DNA from: Bacteroidales bacterium
GTDB lineage: Bacteria > Bacteroidota > Bacteroidia > Bacteroidales > UBA932
Assembly (NCBI GenBank): GCA_024695285.1
Contig: JAILIM010000045.1
Coordinates: 1-34,074, forward strand
Length of the DNA: 34,074 nucleotides
Reading direction: 5' to 3'
Positions 24,733-32,616 of the stretch are shown here, one piece after another. Numbering within the stretch: the stretch's first letter is position 1; every line of letters begins with the position of its first letter. The notes under the pieces were generated by a model, which was not told the DNA's origin, made no database searches, and saw only the letters and a program-made list of their open reading frames with translations. A program made the translations under genes and the position numbers.

Positions 24733-26256
24733 ATGGCCAAGACGGAAAGGACACGCAAGGCGAATATCGCTTCGATCGGAGAGGAGATGGGCGGCTACAA
24801 GCCCCCTCAGGCTCTCGATATAGAGGAGGCTGTGCTCGGCGCCATGATGCTCGAGCCGGCCGTCGTGCCCGACGTCATCGACCAGATTTCGGAAGACTGC
24901 TTCTACAAGCTTGCACACCGCAAGATTTTCAGCGCCATCAAGACGCTGGCTTCGCTCAACGCCCCGATAGATATTCTGACGGTCGCGGAGGAACTGGCAA
25001 AACGCAAAGACGAGAAATCCGCCACCACCCATCTCGAGGATATCGGCGGAATGGCATACCTGAGCAACCTGAGCCTCAAGATCGGTGCCGCTGCGCATAT
25101 CGACTATCACACGAAGATACTGCTTCAGAAGTGGATCCAACGTGAGCTTATCCAGATTTCGCAGGAGACCCAGCGTATCGCCTTCGACGAGTCGATGCCG
25201 GTTGACGACCTTATCGATTCGGCCAGCAGCAAGATTTTCACCCTCGCGGAGAAGAATATGAAACGCGAGACGACGCCTATCCATTCAGTCATCGGCCAGG
25301 CCATAGGCGAGATTGAAGAGAGTCAGGCGCGCGAGGGCAATATAAGCGGCGTCCCTTCCGGATACCGCGGCCTGGATGCCGTCACCTTCGGGTGGCAGAA
25401 GTCCGACCTTATCATCATCGCAGCCCGTCCTTCGGTTGGTAAGACGGCATTCGTGCTGACGATGGCCCGCAATATGACCGTGGACCACAACGTGCCGGTG
25501 GCCATTTTCTCGCTCGAAATGCCCGCCACGCAGCTGGTAAAGCGTATCATGGTCTCAGAGACGGGCCTTCCCGCCGAGAAGATCAGGGGTGCAAGCAAGA
25601 TGACCCAGGAGGAGTGGAACCGTCTCAACGAGCGCATCGCGCTGCTCGACAAGGCTCCGCTCTGGATCGACGATACCCCGAGCCTCTCCATCTACGAATT
25701 CAGGTCCAAGGCGCGCCGCCTTGTGCGCAATGACAAGGTAAAACTCATCATCATCGACTACCTTCAGCTGATGACCGGTCCGCCCGAGCTGCGCGGTATG
25801 CGCGAGCAGGAGGTCTCGACCATTTCCCGTTCCCTGAAGGCGATCGCCAAGGAACTCGATATTCCTATAATAGCCCTTTCGCAGCTCAACCGTATGGTGG
25901 AGACGCGAGGCGGCAACAAGCGCCCCCAGCTGAGCGACCTTCGCGAGTCGGGCGCCATCGAGCAGGATGCCGATATCGTAATGTTCATCCACCGTCCCGA
26001 AATGCTCGGAGTGCAGGATGAGAATACGCCTCCGGGATACACCCAGCTCATTATTGCGAAGCACCGTAACGGTGAGGTGAAGGATGTTGACATGAGGTTC
26101 CTCTCGAAGGAGGTGAAGTTCTTCGATATGGAGGATCCGGGGGCATATTCCGACAGTGGTCCAAAAATTGATAGACCGGAGGAGGACAACTATTACAGAT
26201 ATGAGGCAAGCGAGATGAGTGCGGCCTCCGATTTTGACAATGAAATACCTATGTAG
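24733..26256 (+). CDS. dnaB: Replicative DNA helicase DnaB (right copy)
   Basis: The 507-residue hexameric helicase is complete. The N-terminal domain starts after a short basic tail (PPQALDIEEAVLGAMMLEP). Walker A ARPSVGKTA is at 231-239, Walker B LIIIDYLQLM at about 336-345, and LSDLRESGAIEQDAD follows. It differs from the left copy mainly in the N-terminal domain, the linker, an ATTHLEDIGG insertion near residue 97 and a longer acidic, tyrosine-containing C-terminal tail that ends FDNEIPM. No intein is present. The last 17 bases overlap the DUF3108 gene. Which of the two DnaB proteins drives the chromosomal fork cannot be told from the sequence. Confidence 0.96.
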   Translation: MAKTERTRKANIASIGEEMGGYKPPQALDIEEAVLGAMMLEPAVVPDVIDQISEDCFYKLAHRKIFSAIKTLASLNAPIDILTVAEELAKRKDEKSATTHLEDIGGMAYLSNLSLKIGAAAHIDYHTKILLQKWIQRELIQISQETQRIAFDESMPVDDLIDSASSKIFTLAEKNMKRETTPIHSVIGQAIGEIEESQAREGNISGVPSGYRGLDAVTFGWQKSDLIIIAARPSVGKTAFVLTMARNMTVDHNVPVAIFSLEMPATQLVKRIMVSETGLPAEKIRGASKMTQEEWNRLNERIALLDKAPLWIDDTPSLSIYEFRSKARRLVRNDKVKLIIIDYLQLMTGPPELRGMREQEVSTISRSLKAIAKELDIPIIALSQLNRMVETRGGNKRPQLSDLRESGAIEQDADIVMFIHRPEMLGVQDENTPPGYTQLIIAKHRNGEVKDVDMRFLSKEVKFFDMEDPGAYSDSGPKIDRPEEDNYYRYEASEMSAASDFDNEIPM

Positions 26257-27115
26257 CAAATTAATACCGATGCTGGCGCTGTTGCTGTCAATGTCGGTTT
26301 CTATGGGCGCCCAGGAGAAAGAATTTCCCTTCCAGTCGGGCGAAAAGGCTCAGATAATCATTCATTACAAGTACGGCCCCAAGATGGATATCGGCAAGAT
26401 AGACCTTGCCCTTACCGAGTCCGGGGAGACATTCAGCGTCCGCGCCGACGTATCGACCTATCCCTTCTGGGATAATTTCTACAAGGTGAGGGACGTATAT
26501 GAGAGTACCTTCACCAAGTCCCAGATGGTTCCCGTGAAGGCTCTCAGAGATGTCCACGAAGGCGATTTCTGGGCAAAGAGCGTTTATTCTTCCAGCAACG
26601 GCGGCCGCACCCTCCACGCAGTGGTGGACAAGAAGAACAGGCCTCACCGCGATACTGTCTATACCGAAAACAAGCCGATCCGCGACGTCCTGAACCTTTT
26701 CTTCGCCATCCGCGGACTCGACCTGGAGAAACTCCTCGCAGCCAAGGTGGTCCACAATATCGTGGCGATGGACAAGGATCTGCTCAACGTGAAGCTCAAG
26801 TATATCGGCAGGGAGAACAAGAAGATATCGGGTTTCGGCACCTTCCGCACCATCAAGCTGGGCGTTTCGGTAAACGCGCGCCAGGTGGAGGAGGTTCCCG
26901 ACAGCGACAAGTCCAATTTCTCCATCGTGGCCGACAAGGCTGACGGCGGGGACGAGAATGTATTCTACGGCGAGAGCAAGATCTTCATCTGGCTCTCTGA
27001 CGATGAGAACCACGTTCCCCTCTATTTCAGCGCACCTGTCAAGGTCGGATCGGTCAACGGCCGCATAGGCTCGATTTCCGGCCTCAAATATCCCCTTTCA
27101 AGCAAGATAGAATAA
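26240..27115 (+). CDS. Exported DUF3108-family protein
   Basis: The 291-residue protein begins with a signal peptide (MKYLCSKLIPMLALLLSMSV, cleavage probably after SMGA). The mature part matches DUF3108, a Bacteroidota and proteobacterial periplasmic beta-rich family with unknown function. Typical segments are FQSGEKAQIIIHYKYGP, YPFWDNFYKVRDVYES and RDVLNLFFAIRGLD. The start at 26240 is chosen for the signal peptide; a GTG at 26219 would add seven residues before it. It lies between dnaB and rseC, overlapping dnaB by 17 bases and rseC by 1. The left module has no equivalent: there dnaB and rseC touch directly. Confidence 0.82.
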   Translation: MKYLCSKLIPMLALLLSMSVSMGAQEKEFPFQSGEKAQIIIHYKYGPKMDIGKIDLALTESGETFSVRADVSTYPFWDNFYKVRDVYESTFTKSQMVPVKALRDVHEGDFWAKSVYSSSNGGRTLHAVVDKKNRPHRDTVYTENKPIRDVLNLFFAIRGLDLEKLLAAKVVHNIVAMDKDLLNVKLKYIGRENKKISGFGTFRTIKLGVSVNARQVEEVPDSDKSNFSIVADKADGGDENVFYGESKIFIWLSDDENHVPLYFSAPVKVGSVNGRIGSISGLKYPLSSKIE

Positions 27116-27549
27116 TGGCAGACGAGAGGACTCCCGTTACCCACGAAGGTGTGATAACCGCCATCGGGGAGAATTCCATAACCGTTGAGATCGTCAACAA
27201 GTCGGCCTGCGCCGCCTGCCACGCCAAGGGCTTCTGCTCCGCTTCGGACGAGAAGGTAAAGGAGGTGGAGGTGCCCCTGACCATAGGAAATATGTCGGCG
27301 CACTACCAGGTGGGCGACAAGGTGCTGGTCGTTCTTTCGTCGTCGCTCAGCTTCAAGGCCGTGCTCTACGCCTACGGCGTGCCGCTGGTGCTGTTGCTGC
27401 TGGCGATGGTGGTCGGTTCGGCCTGCGGACTTTCAGAACTTTATGTCGGACTTTCCGGAATAGGTATAGTGATTTTTTACTATATTGCACTCGCTTTTTT
27501 CAAAAATAAACTAGCGAGAGAATTCAGATTCTCCATCCGGAAAATTTAA
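27115..27549 (+). CDS. rseC: RseC/MucC-family protein of the Rnf operon (right copy)
   Basis: The 144-residue protein has the N-terminal cysteine cluster C32-x2-C35-x5-C41 (SACAACHAKGFC) and two membrane helices (about residues 80-100 and 108-130), followed by a basic tail. It is the first gene of the rnf block and overlaps rnfB by one base. The cysteine spacing equals that of the left copy. A redox or assembly role for the Rnf complex is inferred from position only. Confidence 0.92.
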   Translation: MADERTPVTHEGVITAIGENSITVEIVNKSACAACHAKGFCSASDEKVKEVEVPLTIGNMSAHYQVGDKVLVVLSSSLSFKAVLYAYGVPLVLLLLAMVVGSACGLSELYVGLSGIGIVIFYYIALAFFKNKLAREFRFSIRKI

Positions 27550-28442
27550 TGACAACGACAATTCTTTACACGGTCCTCTGTCTTGTAGCGCTCGGGCTCC
27601 TCTTCGCGGTGGTTTTATATCTCGTGGCGCAGAAATTCAAGGTGGAGGAAGATCCCCGCATCGATACCGTGGAATCCCTGCTTCCGGGCGCCAATTGCGG
27701 CGGCTGCGGAAATGCGGGTTGCCGCGCCTTTGCGGAGCAGTATGTCAAGTCGGCCGATCCCGGGGCGCTCTTCTGCCCGGTGGGAGGCAACGACACCATG
27801 AAAAAGATTGCGGCCGCTCTCGGTCAGGAGGCTGTCGAGAAGGAGCCGATGGCGGCAATAGTGCGCTGCCAGGGCACTTCCGACAAGTGCGCAAAGACCA
27901 ACCGCTACGACGGTTACGCTTCCTGCAAGGTGGTGGCGGCGCTCTATGCCGGAGAGACCGGCTGCCGCTGGGGCTGCATCGGACTCGGGGACTGCCTCGA
28001 AGTGTGCCAGTTCGGCGGCATCAGGATCGATCCCCGCAGCGGCGTGGCCGACATCAATGCCGATATGTGCACCGGCTGCGGTTCCTGCGCGAAAGTCTGC
28101 CCCCGCGGAGTCATCGAGATGCGCCCCAAGGGACCCAAAGGCCGCAGGGTATTCGTCTCCTGCGTCAACAGGGACAAGGGCGCCGTCACCCGCAAGGCCT
28201 GCACCGTCGGCTGCATCGGCTGCGGAAAGTGCGAGAAGGTCTGCCCCTTCGGCGCGATCCACGTCGAGAACAACGTGGCCTACATCGATTTTACAAAGTG
28301 CAAGCTCTGCCGCAAGTGCGTGGACGAATGTCCGACCCACGCTATTGTTGCCGTGAATTTCCCTCCCAAGCCTCCGCAGGCTCCCAAGCCGGCGGCCCCT
28401 GCGGGAGAGGTTTCTGCTGATAAAGTCACTCCAGTACAATAA
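27549..28442 (+). CDS. rnfB: Rnf complex subunit RnfB, iron-sulfur protein (right copy)
   Basis: The 297-residue ferredoxin-accepting subunit has an N-terminal membrane helix (4-27), the LPGANCGGCGNAGC cluster (C50 onward, C76 in CPVGG) and ferredoxin-type clusters at about 174-184, 218-232 and 251-261. The segment at 139-153 has cysteines at 139, 143, 149 and 153, with L146 where the left copy has a cysteine. This CxxxCxGxGxCxxxC form is the one I know as usual for RnfB. The tail from 272 is proline and alanine-rich, unlike the Lys/Ala tail of the left copy. Confidence 0.96.
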   Translation: MTTTILYTVLCLVALGLLFAVVLYLVAQKFKVEEDPRIDTVESLLPGANCGGCGNAGCRAFAEQYVKSADPGALFCPVGGNDTMKKIAAALGQEAVEKEPMAAIVRCQGTSDKCAKTNRYDGYASCKVVAALYAGETGCRWGCIGLGDCLEVCQFGGIRIDPRSGVADINADMCTGCGSCAKVCPRGVIEMRPKGPKGRRVFVSCVNRDKGAVTRKACTVGCIGCGKCEKVCPFGAIHVENNVAYIDFTKCKLCRKCVDECPTHAIVAVNFPPKPPQAPKPAAPAGEVSADKVTPVQ

Positions 28443-28446
28443 CGCC

Positions 28447-29787
28447 ATGAAACTGAAGACATTTAGAATAGGCGGCATCCATCCGGATGACAACAAGATA
28501 TCGTCGGAAGCGGCGGTGGAGAAGCTTCCCCTGCCCGCCATCGCATATATCTCGATGGCCCAGCATCTCGGCGCTCCCGCCACCCCCATAGTGCAGAAAG
28601 GGGACAAGGTCCTGGTCGGCCAGGTGATAGCCGAGCCTTCCGGTTTCGTATCGGCTCCGGTTCACTCTCCCTATTCGGGAACGGTCAAGGCAGTGGAGCC
28701 CCGCGCCGACTTCGCCGGCAATATGGTTACCCACGTGATAATCGATGTGGAGGGTGACGAGTGGCTTCCGGAGATCGACCGCACCCCTGAAATCCGCACT
28801 GAAATCACCGCCTCCCGTGAGGAGATCCTCGAAAAGATAAAGAACGCCGGTGTGGTAGGCCTCGGAGGCGCCGCATTCCCGACCCACATCAAGCTCGCTC
28901 CGCCCAAGGACAAAACGGCCGAGTGCCTGATCATCAACGGCACCGAGTGCGAACCATACCTTACCTCCGATGACCGCATAATGCGCGAGGAACCCGTGCA
29001 GATAGTCACCGGAGCGCGGCTTATGATGAAGGCGCTCGGGGTTTCGAAGTGCTATATCGGAATCGAGGAGAACAAGCCGGTTGCGATAGAGTCCATGAGG
29101 AAGGTCTCCGCATCCTACGACGGAATAGAGGTCGTGGTCCTCAAGAAGAAATATCCGCAGGGCGGCGAGAAGCAGCTCATCGACGCCATCATCCACCGCA
29201 GGGTGCCTTCGATGGGGCTTCCCATCGATACCGGCGCGGTAGTCCAGAATGTGGGTACCGCCCTGGCCGTCTATGAGGCTGTCCAGAAGAACAAGCCACT
29301 GATAGACAATATCTTCACCGTTACGGGCAAATGCGTGCCGCAGCAGAAGAATTTCGATGTCCGCGTCGGAACCACCTTCCGTCAGATAATCGAGGCTGCA
29401 GGCGGCATTCCGGAAAAGGCGGCCAAGTTCGTCAGCGGCGGCCCGATGATGGGAAAGGCCATCGTCAACCTCGACGCCGCCACCGTAAAGGCGAGCGCGG
29501 CCCTGCTGGTGCTCACCGAAGAGGAGACCCTCCGCAAGCCGGAGAGCAACTGCATCCGCTGCGGAAAGTGCGCAGATGCCTGCCCTATGGGGCTGCAGCC
29601 CTTCCTCCTGAGCAAGCTGGCGCGCGCCGGCAAGCACCAGGAAGACCTGGAAAAGGAGAAGGTTTACGACTGCATCGAGTGCGGCTGCTGCCTCTACACC
29701 TGTCCTGCTAACATTCCCCTGCTGGATGTCATCCGCCCCGCCAAGGCGGAGGTCATCAAGATTATGCGCAGCAGGCCTAAAAATTGA
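28447..29787 (+). CDS. rnfC: Rnf complex subunit RnfC (right copy)
   Basis: The 446-residue cytoplasmic-face subunit has the NuoF-like nucleotide/flavin region (GLGGAAFPTHIKL, about 137-149) and two [4Fe-4S] motifs, CIRCGKCADACP and CIECGCCLYTCP, near residues 369-379 and 408-418. It exchanges electrons with NAD+/NADH. Compared with the left copy, the iron-sulfur part is nearly superimposable. The stretch just before it (CVPQQKNFDVRVGTTFRQII) differs strongly from CLPVGSMHNYLFRIGMPLSW. It begins 4 bases after the rnfB stop. Confidence 0.96.
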   Translation: MKLKTFRIGGIHPDDNKISSEAAVEKLPLPAIAYISMAQHLGAPATPIVQKGDKVLVGQVIAEPSGFVSAPVHSPYSGTVKAVEPRADFAGNMVTHVIIDVEGDEWLPEIDRTPEIRTEITASREEILEKIKNAGVVGLGGAAFPTHIKLAPPKDKTAECLIINGTECEPYLTSDDRIMREEPVQIVTGARLMMKALGVSKCYIGIEENKPVAIESMRKVSASYDGIEVVVLKKKYPQGGEKQLIDAIIHRRVPSMGLPIDTGAVVQNVGTALAVYEAVQKNKPLIDNIFTVTGKCVPQQKNFDVRVGTTFRQIIEAAGGIPEKAAKFVSGGPMMGKAIVNLDAATVKASAALLVLTEEETLRKPESNCIRCGKCADACPMGLQPFLLSKLARAGKHQEDLEKEKVYDCIECGCCLYTCPANIPLLDVIRPAKAEVIKIMRSRPKN

Positions 29788-29798
29788 GATAAGACGAT

Positions 29799-30806
29799 AT
29801 GAATCAAGTAATTGTATCTCCGTCTCCGCACCTGCACAGCAGCCTGAGCACCCGTTCCCTGATGAGGGACGTGCTCATTGCCCTCGCGCCCTCGATCGTG
29901 GTGTCCGTTCTCATATATGAATGGCACGCCCTCCTGCTGCTCGGCGTCTGCGCGGCCACCTGCGTTCTGGCAGAGTGGCTGATCACCAAGTATATGCTCA
30001 AGCGCCCCGATACCATCGGCGACCTCTCGGCCGTCGTGACGGGCGTCCTGCTGGCCCTCAACCTGCCTCCGGCAGCTCCCTGGTGGGTTGCGGTGGTGGG
30101 CTCCATAGTGGCCATCGGCATCGCCAAGATGACCTTCGGAGGCCTCGGCCAGAATATCTTCAACCCGGCTCTGGTGGGCCGCGTCTTCCTGCTGGTCTCC
30201 TTCCCCGTGATAATGACCGACTGGACCGTTCCCGACGACTGGAACATCTTCGACTCCGCGGTTGACGCCTATTCGGGCGCCACTCCGCTGGGTATCGCCA
30301 AGGAGGGGCTGCTCAACGGAATGACGCTGCCTGAGATCTTCGCCCAGAACAACTTCACCTGGAAGCAACTCTTCTACATCCAGGTGGGCGGTTCGGCCGG
30401 CGAGATTTCGGCCCTGGCCCTCATCCTCGGATTCATCTACCTGCTCTGCCGCAGGGTTATCAAGCCGACCATTCCTTTGACTATCATAGCCACCGTAGCC
30501 ATCGTGAGCGGCATATTCTCGGCCGTGAACCCGGACGTCTATACCGGCCCCGTGTTCAATATCTTCGCCGGAGGTCTGCTGCTGGGTTCCATATTTATGG
30601 CCACCGACTACGTCACATCGCCTATGACCACCAAGGGACAGATAATCTTCGCTGTGGGAATCGGACTCATCACTATGATGATCCGCTACTTCGGCTCATA
30701 TCCGGAGGGCGTTTCGTTCGCCATCCTGATTATGAACTGCACCGTTCCCCTGCTCAACAAATACTGCAAGCCCGCAAGGTTCGGGAAGGAGGTGAAAAAT
30801 GGCTAA
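29799..30806 (+). CDS. rnfD: Rnf complex subunit RnfD (right copy)
   Basis: The 335-residue polytopic membrane subunit starts with VSPSPHLHSS and has about nine to ten hydrophobic segments. The covalent FMN site is SGAT at 159-162 (AYSGATPLGIAKEG), with T162 the acceptor. FGGLGQNIFNPA and the C-terminal SYPEGVSFAILIMNC are conserved. It ends with a basic tail (ARFGKEVKNG) and overlaps the start of rnfG by 8 bases. Confidence 0.95.
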   Translation: MNQVIVSPSPHLHSSLSTRSLMRDVLIALAPSIVVSVLIYEWHALLLLGVCAATCVLAEWLITKYMLKRPDTIGDLSAVVTGVLLALNLPPAAPWWVAVVGSIVAIGIAKMTFGGLGQNIFNPALVGRVFLLVSFPVIMTDWTVPDDWNIFDSAVDAYSGATPLGIAKEGLLNGMTLPEIFAQNNFTWKQLFYIQVGGSAGEISALALILGFIYLLCRRVIKPTIPLTIIATVAIVSGIFSAVNPDVYTGPVFNIFAGGLLLGSIFMATDYVTSPMTTKGQIIFAVGIGLITMMIRYFGSYPEGVSFAILIMNCTVPLLNKYCKPARFGKEVKNG

Positions 30807-31413
30807 ACCCTCAACATTCGGCAATATGGTATTGTCGCTCTCGCTCATCTGCCTGGTGTGCGCGGCGCTGCTCGGATTCGTCTATTCGGTGACTTCCGGC
30901 CCCATCGCCGAGACTGAGCTGAAGAAGGTCAACAGCGCCATCGCGGCCGTGGTTCCCGAGTTCGACAACGTCCCTTCGGAAGAGGTGATGCAGATCGGCG
31001 AGAGCCAGGTCTATCCCGCCACCAAGGAGGGACATATCACCGGCTATGCCGTGCGCGTCAAATCCTCCGGCTTCGGCGGCCCCATTCAGATGATGGTGGG
31101 CTTCACCCCCGACGGCACGGTCTACAACACATCGGTAATCTCCCACTCCGAGACCCCGGGCCTCGGCGCCAAGATTACCGACGAGAGCATTAAGCCCCGC
31201 GCCCAGATAAAGGGCAAGGATCCGGCGGTCAACAACATAACCGTCTCCAAGGACGGCGGCGAGATAGATGCCATAACGGCTTCCACCATCACCTCGCGCG
31301 CCTTCCTCAAGGGAGTCTCCCTCGCATACGATGTTTTCAAGCAGGCCAGGGCGCTGGTCCCCGTGGAGCAGCCTGCCGCAACTGATAATACTGACGACAA
31401 TGGGCAAGAGTAA
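30799..31413 (+). CDS. rnfG: Rnf complex subunit RnfG, flavoprotein (right copy)
   Basis: The 204-residue protein has a single membrane helix (about 10-32) and a periplasmic FMN domain. The flavinylation site reads DAITASTITSR (157-167) with T163 or T165, identical to the left copy and different from the common SGAT. HSETPGLGAK is present, but the FIDQFKG segment of the left copy is replaced by IKPRAQIKGK. A polar C-terminal extension of about 20 residues (VEQPAATDNTDDNGQE) is unique to this copy and overlaps the rnfE start by 14 bases. Confidence 0.93.
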   Translation: MAKPSTFGNMVLSLSLICLVCAALLGFVYSVTSGPIAETELKKVNSAIAAVVPEFDNVPSEEVMQIGESQVYPATKEGHITGYAVRVKSSGFGGPIQMMVGFTPDGTVYNTSVISHSETPGLGAKITDESIKPRAQIKGKDPAVNNITVSKDGGEIDAITASTITSRAFLKGVSLAYDVFKQARALVPVEQPAATDNTDDNGQE

Positions 31414-31993
31414 CAAACTGGGTCTGATCCTCGACGGTATCGTAAAGAACAACCCCACGTTCGTGCTTGTTCTTGGAATGTGCCCCACCCTGGGCACCAC
31501 GACTTCGGCCATCAACGGCCTCGGAATGGGAGTGGCCACGATGTGCGTCCTGATCCTCTCCAACATCGCAATCTCGGCGGTGGCCCGGTTTATCCCGGAC
31601 AAGGTAAGGATTCCTTCCTACATCGTCATCATAGCTACATTCGTGACTCTGGTGCAGCTGCTGCTTCAGGCCTATGTGCCTTCGCTCTACGAGACTCTGG
31701 GACTCTTCATCCCCCTGATCGTGGTCAACTGCATAGTGCTCGGCCGCGCAGAGGCCTTTGCAAACAAGAATTCGGTCATCGACTCGGCCTGCGACGGTCT
31801 GGGAACCGGCCTGGGATTCACCATTGCCCTTACGGTGCTGGGCCTCGTTCGTGAGATCCTCGGAAGCGGATCGGCGTTCGGCTGGCATTTCACCGGCGGC
31901 GACGGTATGCTCGCTTTCGTTCTCGCTCCGGGAGCCTTCCTGGTGCTCGGATATCTTATGGTTCTTTTCCGCAAACTAACTGACAAGGCATAA
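31400..31993 (+). CDS. rnfE: Rnf complex subunit RnfE (right copy)
   Basis: The 197-residue six-helix membrane subunit has C28 (LGMCPTL) and C111 (VVNCIVLG) as the expected iron ligands shared with RnfA. The start at 31400 is chosen over an in-frame ATG at 31331 because NPTFVLVLGMCPTL then falls at the usual distance. The C-terminal half is one of the best conserved parts of the two modules (LGLFIPLIVVNC, LGRAEAFA, REILGSGS, PGAFLVLGYLMVLF). It is 2 bases upstream of rnfA. Confidence 0.94.
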   Translation: MGKSNKLGLILDGIVKNNPTFVLVLGMCPTLGTTTSAINGLGMGVATMCVLILSNIAISAVARFIPDKVRIPSYIVIIATFVTLVQLLLQAYVPSLYETLGLFIPLIVVNCIVLGRAEAFANKNSVIDSACDGLGTGLGFTIALTVLGLVREILGSGSAFGWHFTGGDGMLAFVLAPGAFLVLGYLMVLFRKLTDKA

Positions 31994-31995
31994 TT

Positions 31996-32616
31996 ATGGT
32001 CTATTTTCTCATTCTTATCTCGGCAGTCTTCGTCAATAACGTAGTATTGGCGCAGTTCCTCGGCATCTGCCCCTTCCTGGGCGTGTCAAAGAGGGTCAGC
32101 ACCGCAGTCGGAATGTCCGCGGCCGTGATGTTCGTGATGGCTCTCGCCACCCTTGCTACCTGGCTGATCCAGAATTATGTGCTTGTCCCCCTGCATCTTG
32201 AGTTCCTCCAGACCATCAGTTTCATTCTGGTGATCGCTGCCCTGGTGCAGATGGTGGAGATAGTCATAAAGAAGATAAGCCCGCCGCTCTATCAGGCGCT
32301 CGGCATCTTCCTGCCCCTGATTACTACAAACTGCGTGGTGCTCGGAGTAGCCATCCAGGTGGTGGCCAACGAGTTCGGCTTCATCAACAACATCGACGCC
32401 CTCGGCAATGTAACCCATATGATGACCCTTGCCCAGGCCGTGGTCTTCGCGGTCTGCAACGCCATCGGTTACGGCGTGGCGCTGATTCTCTTCGCGGGAA
32501 TACGCGAGCAGCTGGAACTCAGCAGCGTGCCCCGTTCGTTCGAAGGGGTTCCCATCGCCCTGATCACCGCCGGCATAATGGCCATGGCGTTTATGGGCTT
32601 CTCGGGAATAGTCTGA
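31996..32616 (+). CDS. rnfA: Rnf complex subunit RnfA (right copy)
   Basis: The 206-residue six-helix membrane subunit has C25 (LGICPFLG) and C113 (TTNCVVLG). FVNNVVLAQFLG and the C-terminal [14 protein letters not shown] match the left copy almost exactly. A loop at about 125-145 is five residues longer. It is the last gene of the right module. Its final 26 bases overlap the 3' end of the convergent methyltransferase gene on the other strand, with no intrinsic terminator visible. Confidence 0.95.
   Translation: MVYFLILISAVFVNNVVLAQFLGICPFLGVSKRVSTAVGMSAAVMFVMALATLATWLIQNYVLVPLHLEFLQTISFILVIAALVQMVEIVIKKISPPLYQALGIFLPLITTNCVVLGVAIQVVANEFGFINNIDALGNVTHMMTLAQAVVFAVCNAIGYGVALILFAGIREQLELSSVPRSFEGVPIALITAGIMAMAFMGFSGIV

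Noticed and set aside
4601..32616. Composite transposon or integrated element explaining the inverted module
   Set aside because: No transposase, integrase, insertion-sequence ends, target duplications or phage genes are seen at the module edges, and the copies are too diverged to be recent terminal repeats.
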